DNA of 22,134 bases, from positions 1-22,134 of the forward strand of contig JAAFHI010000002.1 of NCBI GenBank assembly GCA_013298335.1, read 5' to 3'. The position numbers and the translations under genes are program-made. This DNA comes from Actinomycetota bacterium (GTDB lineage: Bacteria; Acidobacteriota; Blastocatellia; Chloracidobacteriales; Chloracidobacteriaceae). This document shows positions 1 to 6,521 of the stretch, piece after piece. Under the pieces are notes generated by a model. The model did no database searches. It was not told where the DNA came from and was given only the letters and a program-made list of their open reading frames with translations. The number at the start of each line of letters is the position of its first letter. The stretch's first letter is position 1.

Positions 1-708
1 GATGTCCAGAAGGGGCTTGAAACCGTGACGCGCATTCGCCGGGCGACCGTGACGCGGGTGCTTCCGGATACGGTTCGGGTGACGGTCGAGGAGCGGAAGC
101 CGGTGGTGCTGGCCCGCATCGAAGGGCGCTCCGAGATGGCCTGGCTGGATGAGGAAGGCGTGGTGCTCGGCAATTACGACCCCCAGACGGATGGCATTCC
201 GCAGGCCATCGCCATCGGGTTTTCAACCGACCGCGCCGATGCGGGGCGGGAGGAAAACCGGCAACGCATCAAGGTGTACAAGAACCTGATGTGGGCGCTC
301 GACAGCAGCGAGCCGAAGCTCGCCGGACGACTCGAATCGGTCGATCTTTCGCGCGCCGAGGATGTCCGGGTGCAGTTGACCGGGACCCGCGTGGTGATTC
401 AGCTCGGTGGGGAAGATTACCGGGCGCGGCTCGTTCAGGCGCTCGACGTGGTGGATGCCCTGCAAAATCACGATGCGGCGGCGCTTGAACGCATCAAGTT
501 CACGGATCCGAATCTGGCCCAGAAGGCGTCCCGCCTGACCTTTGTGAGCGCCGTCAATCCGGCGCAGATTTCATTGCGGTTCGATGGTGAGGGCGCGTCG
601 TCGGTGGAGCGTCCGGCGGCTCATTCGCCGACGGCTACTCCGTCGGTTTCAAAGGGAAATGCCACGTCGCGTCCGTCGCCGGTGCCGCGCCGGACGGAAA
701 GGAGATGA
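1..708 (+). CDS. ftsQ: Cell division protein FtsQ, C-terminal part (5' end outside window)
   Basis: FtsQ is a single-pass inner-membrane divisome protein that bridges early and late division proteins. The reading frame is open from base 1, so the cytoplasmic tail, the membrane helix and the start of the POTRA domain lie outside the window; 235 residues are visible. The first 45 residues end a POTRA-like domain, with the family pattern of a basic stretch, an xVxRxLPDTVRVTVEER segment and PVVLARIEG. The beta domain follows to about residue 200, then a Ser/Pro/Arg-rich tail of about 35 residues. The internal GTG at 25 is only an apparent start because the frame continues upstream. It ends 3 nt before ftsA, and its last codons contain the ftsA ribosome binding site. 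Identity rests on the pattern plus position before ftsA and ftsZ; sequence conservation in FtsQ is weak. Confidence 0.85.
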   Translation, partial: DVQKGLETVTRIRRATVTRVLPDTVRVTVEERKPVVLARIEGRSEMAWLDEEGVVLGNYDPQTDGIPQAIAIGFSTDRADAGREENRQRIKVYKNLMWALDSSEPKLAGRLESVDLSRAEDVRVQLTGTRVVIQLGGEDYRARLVQALDVVDALQNHDAAALERIKFTDPNLAQKASRLTFVSAVNPAQISLRFDGEGASSVERPAAHSPTATPSVSKGNATSRPSPVPRRTERR

Positions 709-711
709 CCG

Positions 712-1962
712 ATGCCGAAAGCGCATTCCTACATCGCCAGCCTCGATATCGGATCGACGCGGGTGCGCGCGCTGATTGCGCTGCCCGTGCCTGATCGCGA
801 TCGCTGGACGGTCGCCGGATATGGCGATGTGTCGTCGCGTGGCGTTCGAAAGGGCGTGGTCGTCAATATCGAAGCGGCGGAGGAGAGCATTCGCCATGCC
901 ATTGCGGATGCCGAACAGATGGCGGGAGTCGAAATCGACACCGTGCATGCTGGTCTTTCGGGGATGCACGTGAAGAGTTACAACGGGCAGGGGGTGGTGG
1001 CGATTTCGCATCGGAATCGCGAAATCACCGCTCCCGACGTTCAGCGGGTCATCGAGCAGGCAAGTGCGGTGAGCCTGCCGTCGGACCGCAGTATTGTGGA
1101 GGTTTTGCCCCAGGAATTCGTCGTTGACGAGCAGGACGGGATCGGCGATCCACTCGGTATGTTGGGGATGCGGCTCGGAGCCACCATACATATTGTGACT
1201 TCGCCTATCACAGCGACGCAAAATATCGTGACAAGCGTTAACCGCTTGGGTATGATTGTGGACGACCTCACGCTTGGGTCGCTCGCCGCGGCGGAATCCA
1301 CTCTCACAGAAGAAGAACGTGAATACGGGGCAGCCCTTATCGATATTGGCGGGGAAATTACCAGTCTCGCGATCTATCAACGCGGGGCTGTTCGCCACAC
1401 GGCGATGTTCCCGCTCGGCGGCGCCCACTTCACCAGCGATATCGCGGTCGGTCTGCGGTCTTCCGTCCCTGAAGCGGAGCGGATCAAGAGGGCTTTCGGC
1501 TGTTCCTTCGCACCCTTGCTGCATCATCACGAGCGGGAAGAAACGTTCGATGTGGCTAGTTCCGGAGGACGGATTCGGGCACTCTCGCGGCAGCTTTTGT
1601 GCGACATCCTCCAGCCGCGGGCGGAGGAGGTTTTCCTTCAGATTCAAGAGGAAATTCGGCGCAGCGGTTTCGAGCGGAAGCTTTCGAGCGGTCTGATTCT
1701 GACGGGAGGGGGCAGTCTCCTTTCCGGAATCCCGGAGTTGGCCGAACGGATGCTGGATGTTCCGGTTCGAGTCGGTGCCACACTTGGTTTGGATGGAATT
1801 TCGGGCGATCTTGAAAGCCCGGAATATGCAACGTTGATCGGATTGACGTTGCATGGGGCACGGCAGCGTCACCAGAGTTTTTTGCGGCAGAAGCCGACGC
1901 GGTGGCGCGAATTGTTGGTCGGTATCAGGAATATCTTTTCATCGACCGGAGTCCCGCGCTGA
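712..1962 (+). CDS. ftsA: Cell division protein FtsA, actin-like membrane anchor of the Z-ring
   Basis: FtsA is an actin-family ATPase that tethers FtsZ filaments to the inner membrane and recruits later divisome proteins. The 416-residue product has the usual family length. Visible motifs are the phosphate-1 loop [10 protein letters not shown] (11-20), the FtsA-specific 1C region following it, the phosphate-2 motif [13 protein letters not shown] (about 209-221) and the adenosine motif [12 protein letters not shown] (329-340). The last 20 residues contain [14 protein letters not shown] (398-411), which fits the amphipathic membrane-targeting helix of FtsA. The start at 712 is supported by GGAG at 701-704 inside the end of ftsQ and by the 3-nt gap, which suggests translational coupling. 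It is followed after 83 nt by ftsZ, the classic ftsQ-ftsA-ftsZ order. Confidence 0.97.
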   Translation: MPKAHSYIASLDIGSTRVRALIALPVPDRDRWTVAGYGDVSSRGVRKGVVVNIEAAEESIRHAIADAEQMAGVEIDTVHAGLSGMHVKSYNGQGVVAISHRNREITAPDVQRVIEQASAVSLPSDRSIVEVLPQEFVVDEQDGIGDPLGMLGMRLGATIHIVTSPITATQNIVTSVNRLGMIVDDLTLGSLAAAESTLTEEEREYGAALIDIGGEITSLAIYQRGAVRHTAMFPLGGAHFTSDIAVGLRSSVPEAERIKRAFGCSFAPLLHHHEREETFDVASSGGRIRALSRQLLCDILQPRAEEVFLQIQEEIRRSGFERKLSSGLILTGGGSLLSGIPELAERMLDVPVRVGATLGLDGISGDLESPEYATLIGLTLHGARQRHQSFLRQKPTRWRELLVGIRNIFSSTGVPR

Positions 1963-2012
1963 ACGCATCGGAACAGGGCTATCATTTTTTTCGGATTCAT
2001 TCATACGTGCAA

Positions 2013-2034
2013 GGGGGTCGCCCCCATCAGGAGG
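2013..2034 (+). promoter_or_regulatory. GC-only hairpin directly before the ftsZ ribosome binding site
   Basis: Five G (2013-2017), a three-base loop (TCG) and five C (2021-2025) form a perfect small hairpin. The ftsZ Shine-Dalgarno AGGAGG lies at 2029-2034, three bases after the stem, and the ATG is 11 nt further on. The hairpin could modulate ribosome loading or protect a processed 5' end. Function is inferred; only the inverted repeat and the Shine-Dalgarno are seen. Confidence 0.5.
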
Positions 2035-2045
2035 CAATACATACA

Positions 2046-3200
2046 ATGGGCGTCGAGGGTAAGCGTTCATCAGATACACCGTTGAGGCTGGAATTCGTGG
2101 ATAACATCGTTTCAACAGGCGCGAATATCAAGGTCATCGGGGTCGGCGGCGGCGGAAGCAACGCCGTCAACCGCATGATCGAATCGGGTATTGAGGGAAT
2201 CAAGTTCCTGGTCATCAACACCGATATGCAGGCGCTGAGCCTTTCCAAGGCCGCGGTCAAGATTCAGGTCGGAAGCAAGCTGACCAAGGGACTGGGGGCC
2301 GGGGCCAATCCTGATATTGGTCGCGACGCAGCGCTTGAGGATACCGACAAGATCATCGACGCCCTCGAGGGGGCCGACATGGTCTTCATTACCGCCGGCA
2401 TGGGTGGCGGGACCGGGACCGGAGCCGCGCCGATCGTGGCCGGACTGGCGAGTGAACTTGGCGTCCTGACCGTTGCCGTCGTGACCAAGCCGTTCGGTTT
2501 CGAAGGCCGCAAGCGCATGAGCCACGCCGAGCGGGGGATTGCCGAACTGCACGAGTGCGTCGATACGATCATCACGATTCCGAACGAACGACTGCTGACC
2601 ACGGTCGCCCGCGGGACGTCGCTCGCCGATTCTTTCAAGTTGGCCGACGATGTTTTGCGGCAGGCGGTTCAGGGCATTTCCGACCTGATCACCGTGCCGG
2701 GGCTCATCAACCTCGACTTTGCGGACGTACGGACAATTATGCGCGGTTCCGGTATCGCGCTGATGGGGACCGGACAGGCCGGCGGAGAGACGCGCGCGCT
2801 TGAGGCGACCCAGCGGGCGATCGCGAGCCCGCTGCTTGAAGAAGCGTCCATTGAAGGCGCGAAGGGTGTGCTCGTCAATATCACCGGCGGCAGCGACCTG
2901 ACCTTGTTCGAAGTCAATGAAGCGTCGTCCATCATCCAGAAGGCGGCCCATCCCGAGGCAAACATCATCTTCGGCGCGGTGATCGACGAGCGGATGCAGA
3001 GCGATATGAAGATCACCGTCATTGCCACCGGTTTTGAGCAGACGGCGCAGGCGGCTGGGACCGCGCCGCAGATGCAGTCCACGGCGGCGGTCTCCGGAAC
3101 CGGATTCCCCTCGCCGACCATTATTCGTCCGATGCCCCCCGCGCCGGCCGACCCCGAAAGCTTTGAAACACCGGCGTTTCTGCGTCGCAAAGCCGAATAG
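2046..3200 (+). CDS. ftsZ: Cell division GTPase FtsZ
   Basis: FtsZ is the tubulin-like GTPase that polymerises into the cytoplasmic Z-ring. The product is 384 residues from the chosen start. Visible are the N-terminal nucleotide-binding segment [17 protein letters not shown] (28-44), the tubulin signature GGGTGTG (120-126), the T7 synergy-loop region with NLDFADV (222-228), and a C-terminal conserved peptide [11 protein letters not shown] (374-384) that binds FtsA and other partners. A linker of only about 40 residues joins the core to that peptide. The frame is open upstream to 1902 inside ftsA, but ATG 2046 is preferred: AGGAGG sits at 2029-2034, the protein then begins in the normal place before the core, and the longer form would overlap ftsA by 61 nt. 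It closes the division cluster and is followed by an intrinsic terminator. Confidence 0.98.
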   Translation: MGVEGKRSSDTPLRLEFVDNIVSTGANIKVIGVGGGGSNAVNRMIESGIEGIKFLVINTDMQALSLSKAAVKIQVGSKLTKGLGAGANPDIGRDAALEDTDKIIDALEGADMVFITAGMGGGTGTGAAPIVAGLASELGVLTVAVVTKPFGFEGRKRMSHAERGIAELHECVDTIITIPNERLLTTVARGTSLADSFKLADDVLRQAVQGISDLITVPGLINLDFADVRTIMRGSGIALMGTGQAGGETRALEATQRAIASPLLEEASIEGAKGVLVNITGGSDLTLFEVNEASSIIQKAAHPEANIIFGAVIDERMQSDMKITVIATGFEQTAQAAGTAPQMQSTAAVSGTGFPSPTIIRPMPPAPADPESFETPAFLRRKAE

Positions 3201-3226
3201 CGGCCCTTGCCGTTCACCTGTCCGCG

Positions 3227-3265
3227 AACGCCGACCGTCTTTTCAGATGGTCGGCGTTTTCTTTT
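3227..3265 (+). terminator. Rho-independent terminator after ftsZ
   Basis: AACGCCGACC at 3227-3236 is exactly complementary to GGTCGGCGTT at 3249-3258, and the inner bases extend the stem by four more pairs including one G-U. The stem is followed by TTCTTTTATT. It lies 26 nt after the ftsZ stop and should end transcription of the ftsQAZ cluster. Confidence 0.9.
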
Positions 3266-3405
3266 ATTCAAGTCCTTTTAATTACATTAATGATTTTTTA
3301 ATATTCAGCTGTGAAGATTTATTGGAACGAATTTTTCGTGTGATCGTTGGCTATGGGGAGAACAGAACCATTCTTTAAGTATTTTAGTAATTTTTTAGTT
3401 TTTTA
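3266..3405. other. AT-rich intergenic stretch upstream of the SufR-like gene
   Basis: About 140 bases that are far more AT-rich than the flanking genes, with several T-tracts; the last ones (around 3381-3405) directly abut the -35 box of the downstream promoter and resemble an UP element for the RNA polymerase alpha subunit. No convincing coding frame or RNA gene is seen. UP-element activity is inferred from base composition and position. Confidence 0.5.
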
Positions 3406-3433
3406 TTGACACATGTCGGTGACGGCGTATAGT
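3406..3433 (+). promoter_or_regulatory. Near-consensus sigma-70 promoter for the sufR-like/mrp operon
   Basis: TTGACA at 3406-3411 matches the -35 consensus exactly, and TATAGT at 3428-3433 is a good -10 box, with a 16-bp spacer. The AT-rich T-tracts immediately upstream could act as an UP element. Transcription would be expected to begin near 3440-3441, only three or four bases before the ATG at 3444, so the mRNA would be essentially leaderless. Confidence 0.8.
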
Positions 3434-3441
3434 CGGTGACG
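3415..3441 (+). repeat. 10-bp direct repeat embedded in the promoter, candidate operator
   Basis: GTCGGTGACG occurs exactly at 3415-3424 and again at 3432-3441, a 17-bp period. The first copy fills the -35/-10 spacer and the second covers the end of the -10 box and the expected transcription start. A regulator bound here would block RNA polymerase, and the adjacent gene encodes a DNA-binding regulator, so autorepression is the simple reading. The operator role is inferred. Confidence 0.6.
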
Positions 3442-3443
3442 AA

Positions 3444-4145
3444 ATGGCAATCAACCCCACACTGCTCAAAGAGCGTCGCAATGAAATCGTTCACCTTCTG
3501 AAAACCCGTGGTGAAATGACGGCGGATTGTCTGGCGACGGAACTCAAGTTGACGAAAGTCGGCATTCGACGACACTTGGAATTGCTTGAAAAGCATGGTT
3601 ATGTCGGGTATCGGGCGGAGTGGAAGGAACGTGGTCGGCCCTGCCATGTGTATTTTCTGACCGAGAGGGCGGAAGACCTGTTCCCGAAGAGTTACGACGT
3701 GCTGGCCAAGGACGTTTTACGCATGACACGTCAGTGCTTCGGCGAGAAGGGCGTCCTGAAAGTCATCAGTCAGCGAGCGGAGGAAACCCTCAGTCTCCTG
3801 GAACCCCAGCTTGCCGGACTGAATTTTTCCCAGCGTGTGGCAAAACTCGCAGAGTTTTTGGTTGATCGCGGATATTTAGCGGAATACCACGCCCTGCCTG
3901 ATGGTTCTTTCCATTTGATTGAGCGCAATTGTCCGACTGTTTCCGTTGCGCAGGAATTCCCCCAACTTTGTCAGCAGGAAAAGCGTTTGTACGAAGCGTT
4001 GCTCGGTGGAGAGATCATCCGTGAGCAGCGAATCGCCGGTGGCGATGCCGTGTGCGCGTATCGCGTTTTTCCGCCCAAGGCGGAAGCGGCACAGGCCGCC
4101 GTTCAGACGACGGTGCGACTGAAGGTTACGAAGAAGGCGAAGTGA
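3444..4145 (+). CDS. SufR-like winged-helix transcriptional regulator with Fe-S-type cysteines
   Basis: A 233-residue protein with a winged helix-turn-helix at about 6-60 (ERRNEIVHLLKTRGEMTADC, then LTKVGIRRHLELLEKHGYV) and a C-terminal domain with the cysteine pattern C163-x12-C176-x27-C204 in the context NCPTVSVAQEFPQLC and DAVCAYRV. In the SufR family these cysteines ligate an Fe-S cluster that controls DNA binding, so the likely role is sensing Fe-S or redox status and repressing its own operon. Where some relatives have a further cysteine between the second and the last, this protein has E190 at the corresponding spacing. No Shine-Dalgarno precedes ATG 3444; the promoter suggests a leaderless message. 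The gene is followed by mrp after 5 nt or less. The family call is confident; direct control of mrp is inferred from the layout. Confidence 0.8.
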   Translation: MAINPTLLKERRNEIVHLLKTRGEMTADCLATELKLTKVGIRRHLELLEKHGYVGYRAEWKERGRPCHVYFLTERAEDLFPKSYDVLAKDVLRMTRQCFGEKGVLKVISQRAEETLSLLEPQLAGLNFSQRVAKLAEFLVDRGYLAEYHALPDGSFHLIERNCPTVSVAQEFPQLCQQEKRLYEALLGGEIIREQRIAGGDAVCAYRVFPPKAEAAQAAVQTTVRLKVTKKAK

Positions 4146-4150
4146 AAACG

Positions 4151-5233
4151 ATGGCGAACCTACAGGAACAACACATTCTCGAAGCCTTGCGCGCGGTGAA
4201 GGACCCTGATCTTCACCGGGACGTGGTGAGCCTCGGGATGATCCGCGACATTGTCATTCGTGGCGGAGAAGTGGCTTTTCGGTTTGTGCTGACGACTCCG
4301 GCGTGTCCGGTCAAGTCGCAGCTTGAGCACGAAGCCCGCGAGGTGGTCGGGGCAATCCCCGGCGTTACCAAAGTGGACGTCAAGATGGACGCGGAAGTGC
4401 CGAAAGGTCGCGGGGTTCCGGAACGGGAAGCGATTCCCGGTGTCAAAAACATTATTGCCGTCAGTTCGGGCAAGGGGGGCGTCGGCAAATCGACGGTCGC
4501 CGTCAATCTTGCGGTCGCGCTCGGAAAGCTGAATGCCCGGGTGGGCTTGCTCGACGCCGATGTCTACGGCCCGAACGTGCCGATCATGCTCGGAGTCATC
4601 GAAGAGCCACGGGTTCGTGGCAACAAGATCATTCCGCGCGAGGCGCACGGCGTGAAATTCATGTCGATCGGTCTCATCAATCGCGGCGACAAGCCGGTGA
4701 TTATGCGTGGACCGATGCTCCACGGTGTCGTTCAGCAGTTTCTCCGCGATGTCGAGTGGGGTGATTTGGATTACTTGGTGGTGGATATGCCTCCGGGCAC
4801 CGGCGACGTCCAGTTGAGCCTGGCGCAACTCGTTCCGGTCTCGGGAGCCGTTTTGGTAACGACGCCGCAGGAAGTCGCACTCGCCGACGTCCGGAAGGCG
4901 TTCAATATGTTCCGACAGGTCGGCGTGCCGATCTTCGGTATCGTCGAAAACATGAGCTATTTCACTCACCCGAACGTTCCCGAGCCGATTTACATCTTCG
5001 GGCGCAAGGGCGGTGAAAAAATGGCGCAAGAGTTCGAAACCAATTTCTTAGGCGAAGTTCCCCTGAGCATCAACGTCCGTGAGGGCGGTGACATCGGCGT
5101 ACCGGTCGTCGTTGGCGACCCCGACAGCCTACAGGCAAAGGCCTTCCGCTCAATTGCGGAAAAGCTGGCGGCACACGTTTCGGTGGCGGCCATGACATCG
5201 CCCCAACTACCTGCACTGAACATCGGAGGGTAA
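4151..5233 (+). CDS. mrp: Mrp/ApbC-type P-loop ATPase, iron-sulfur cluster carrier
   Basis: Mrp/ApbC/NBP35-family proteins are cytosolic dimeric ATPases that transfer Fe-S clusters to apoproteins. The 360-residue product has an N-terminal MIP18/DUF59 domain (about 5-80, with the conserved Thr-Pro-Ala-Cys around C52) and an ATPase domain with a deviant Walker A GKGGVGKST (107-115), LLDADVYGPN (133-142) and the switch motif DMPPGTGD (212-219). After ENMSYF (266-271), where many homologues carry CxxC, this protein has THPNVPEPIYIFG and no cysteine, so the cluster-bridging pair is absent. ATG 4151 is chosen; GTG 4142, which overlaps the upstream stop as GTGA, is an alternative that would add three residues. 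Only a weak AGAAGG (4132-4137) precedes it, so coupling to the regulator gene is likely. Confidence 0.93.
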   Translation: MANLQEQHILEALRAVKDPDLHRDVVSLGMIRDIVIRGGEVAFRFVLTTPACPVKSQLEHEAREVVGAIPGVTKVDVKMDAEVPKGRGVPEREAIPGVKNIIAVSSGKGGVGKSTVAVNLAVALGKLNARVGLLDADVYGPNVPIMLGVIEEPRVRGNKIIPREAHGVKFMSIGLINRGDKPVIMRGPMLHGVVQQFLRDVEWGDLDYLVVDMPPGTGDVQLSLAQLVPVSGAVLVTTPQEVALADVRKAFNMFRQVGVPIFGIVENMSYFTHPNVPEPIYIFGRKGGEKMAQEFETNFLGEVPLSINVREGGDIGVPVVVGDPDSLQAKAFRSIAEKLAAHVSVAAMTSPQLPALNIGG

Positions 5234-5237
5234 TTCA

Positions 5238-5456
5238 ATGGGACAGGTCCACATCTCTGAAGAGAATCGATTTTCAACGTTCGTGAAGAGCAAGAAGTCC
5301 GAGGGTTATCGCGACCTCGAACACTGGCAGCGCTGGTTTGCCAATCGCGGCATCCAGTCGGTGATCGCCAGTACGCCGAGCGGCTATGCGCTGTACCGAC
5401 ATGGCCTGATCGAAGTCGATATCCATGACGACAGCCCCGCGAGCGCGGCGGCTTAA
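5238..5456 (+). CDS. Uncharacterised 72-residue protein in the sufR-like/mrp operon
   Basis: I do not recognise this family. The product is small and soluble, with no membrane segment, no signal peptide and no cysteine, so it cannot bind an Fe-S cluster through Cys. It begins with a charged helix-like stretch rich in Lys, Glu and aromatic residues (about 8-38, including EHWQRWFANRG), followed by a probable beta segment (about 39-65) and an Ala-rich tail. Evidence that it is real: a strong GGAGGG at 5225-5230 seven bases before the ATG, a gap of 4 nt from mrp, coding-like composition matching its neighbours, and a hairpin shortly after its stop. Co-transcription with the regulator and mrp suggests a role near Fe-S metabolism, but this is inference from position. 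Confidence 0.75.
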   Translation: MGQVHISEENRFSTFVKSKKSEGYRDLEHWQRWFANRGIQSVIASTPSGYALYRHGLIEVDIHDDSPASAAA

Positions 5457-5498
5457 TCGAAAACAGGTTGGCGACACTCAAAAAAGTCGCAAACGTAG

Positions 5499-5528
5499 AG
5501 AAGCCCCCGGTGGGATTTGGGGGCTTCT
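5499..5528 (+). terminator. Strong hairpin, probable end of the sufR-like/mrp operon
   Basis: AGAAGCCCCC (5499-5508) pairs perfectly with GGGGGCTTCT (5519-5528) around a 10-base loop, 42 nt after the last stop codon. The bases that follow (GTCACAACG) are not a T-tract, so this is either a weak or Rho-assisted terminator or a 3'-protective hairpin. A weaker hairpin GCGAC/GTCGC (5471-5475, 5486-5490) stands just before it. Confidence 0.6.
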
Positions 5529-5589
5529 GTCACAACGCGATGTGGTGAGGTGGGAGAACGGATTCCATTTCGTGGGGAAGTGGAACTTT

Positions 5590-5603
5590 GGATTACGTAA
5601 TCC
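5590..5603. promoter_or_regulatory. Perfect 14-bp palindrome upstream of gdpD, candidate operator
   Basis: GGATTACGTAATCC reads the same on both strands, with no mismatch and no spacer. It lies 97 bp before the gdpD start codon, in the only gap where a gdpD promoter can sit. A two-fold binding site for a dimeric regulator is the natural reading, but no cognate regulator is identified. Confidence 0.4.
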
Positions 5604-5699
5604 GTCTTGCCGTTACAAGACATTCAATAAGCTGTCGGTGAGTATACACACGGGTTCCGTCTTTGCAACGGACTTGTTCCGAGCTTTTTCCGTCTCGCC

Positions 5700-6470
5700 A
5701 TGCCGCGTTCCGACAAATTCCCCTCCGTCATCGCCCACCGCGGCGCGCGAGGGCACGCCCCCGAAAACACCCACGCTGCTTTTGAACTCGCCTATGAAAT
5801 GGGCGCCAGCGGGATTGAACTCGACGTACAGGCTTGTGCATCGGGTGAGATTGTCGTGATCCACGACGAAACGGTTGATCGAACGTCGAACGGTCACGGC
5901 CTGGTGGCGGACCTGACCCTCCCCGAATTGCAAATTTTTGATTTCGGATGTTTTTTCAGCGAAGCATATGCGGGACAACGCATTCCGACGCTCGAAGAGG
6001 TCATTGACCGGCTGCCCGCCAGGGCCTCGATCAACATCGAAATCAAGAATCGGGGGACCAAAACCCGGGGAGAGGAAATCGGCGTCGCGGAATTGATCCG
6101 GCGGGCCGATATTTATGACCGGGCGATCGTATCCTCCTTTAACCCGTTTGTTCTGAGACGGATGCGACGTCTGGACCCACGAATTCCAATCGCCTATCTG
6201 TATGAGGCGAAGCCACCGCTTTTTCTCCGCCCGCTTCCAGTCCGCACCCTTCTCAAACCCCAGGCGCTTCACCCGAATCACGCCGTCGTCACCAAAAAAA
6301 TGGTGAGCGCGGCCCATCGTCGCGGGTACGCGGTCAATGTCTGGACGGTCAATGCCGTCGCGGACATGGAACGCGTGATCGCCTGTGGCGTCGATTCAAT
6401 CATCACGGATTTCCCGGACCGCCTGATCGCCCTCCAAAACACCCGCAAGGCATCGGCCCCGCCCGTGTAA
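5700..6470 (+). CDS. Glycerophosphodiester phosphodiesterase (GDPD family)
   Basis: GDPD enzymes hydrolyse glycerophosphodiesters from phospholipid turnover to sn-glycerol 3-phosphate and an alcohol, using a divalent metal in a TIM barrel. The 256-residue product carries the family motif in order: AHRG (12-15) with H13 and R14, PEN (21-23), IELDVQ (39-44) with metal ligands E40 and D42, and VIHDETVDRTS (53-63) with catalytic H55. NIEIK (112-116) and VNVWTVN (212-218) later in the barrel also fit. There is no signal peptide or lipobox, so a cytoplasmic UgpQ-like role is more likely than a periplasmic GlpQ-like one. No Shine-Dalgarno is visible before ATG 5700, yet the next Met (residue 34) would lose the catalytic histidine, so the start is kept. 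It is convergent with hemF and not obviously part of an operon. Confidence 0.92.
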   Translation: MPRSDKFPSVIAHRGARGHAPENTHAAFELAYEMGASGIELDVQACASGEIVVIHDETVDRTSNGHGLVADLTLPELQIFDFGCFFSEAYAGQRIPTLEEVIDRLPARASINIEIKNRGTKTRGEEIGVAELIRRADIYDRAIVSSFNPFVLRRMRRLDPRIPIAYLYEAKPPLFLRPLPVRTLLKPQALHPNHAVVTKKMVSAAHRRGYAVNVWTVNAVADMERVIACGVDSIITDFPDRLIALQNTRKASAPPV

Positions 6471-6504
6471 ACCCCGAAGAACGGGGTGACGCGGACGGGG
6501 CCGA
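6453..6504. terminator. Nested inverted repeats between convergent gdpD and hemF, probable bidirectional terminator
   Basis: TCGGCCCCG (6453-6461) is the exact reverse complement of CGGGGCCGA (6496-6504), and inside it CCCCG (6472-6476) pairs with CGGGG (6482-6486) around a 5-base loop. The left outer arm lies in the last codons of gdpD. The structure fills the 51-bp gap between convergent stop codons. Neither side has a T-tract, so the terminator role is inferred from place and strength. Confidence 0.5.
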
Positions 6505-6521
6505 ATGTGAGGAAGCACCGA

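Noticed and set aside
649..1872. 407-residue open frame on the minus strand opposite ftsA
   Set aside because: It is a shadow of ftsA, produced by codon bias. It resembles no protein family and has no ribosome binding site.
1902..2045. Longer N-terminus for FtsZ starting inside ftsA
   Set aside because: The frame is open, but AGGAGG before ATG 2046 and the standard FtsZ N-terminus support the shorter form.
3384..3647. 87-codon minus-strand frame over the sufR-like promoter
   Set aside because: It runs antisense through a strong promoter and the regulator's helix-turn-helix coding region and has no ribosome binding site.
5425..5859. 144-codon plus-strand frame overlapping the 72-aa gene end, the hairpin and the gdpD start
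   Set aside because: It crosses a probable terminator and overlaps the certain gdpD frame; composition is not protein-like.
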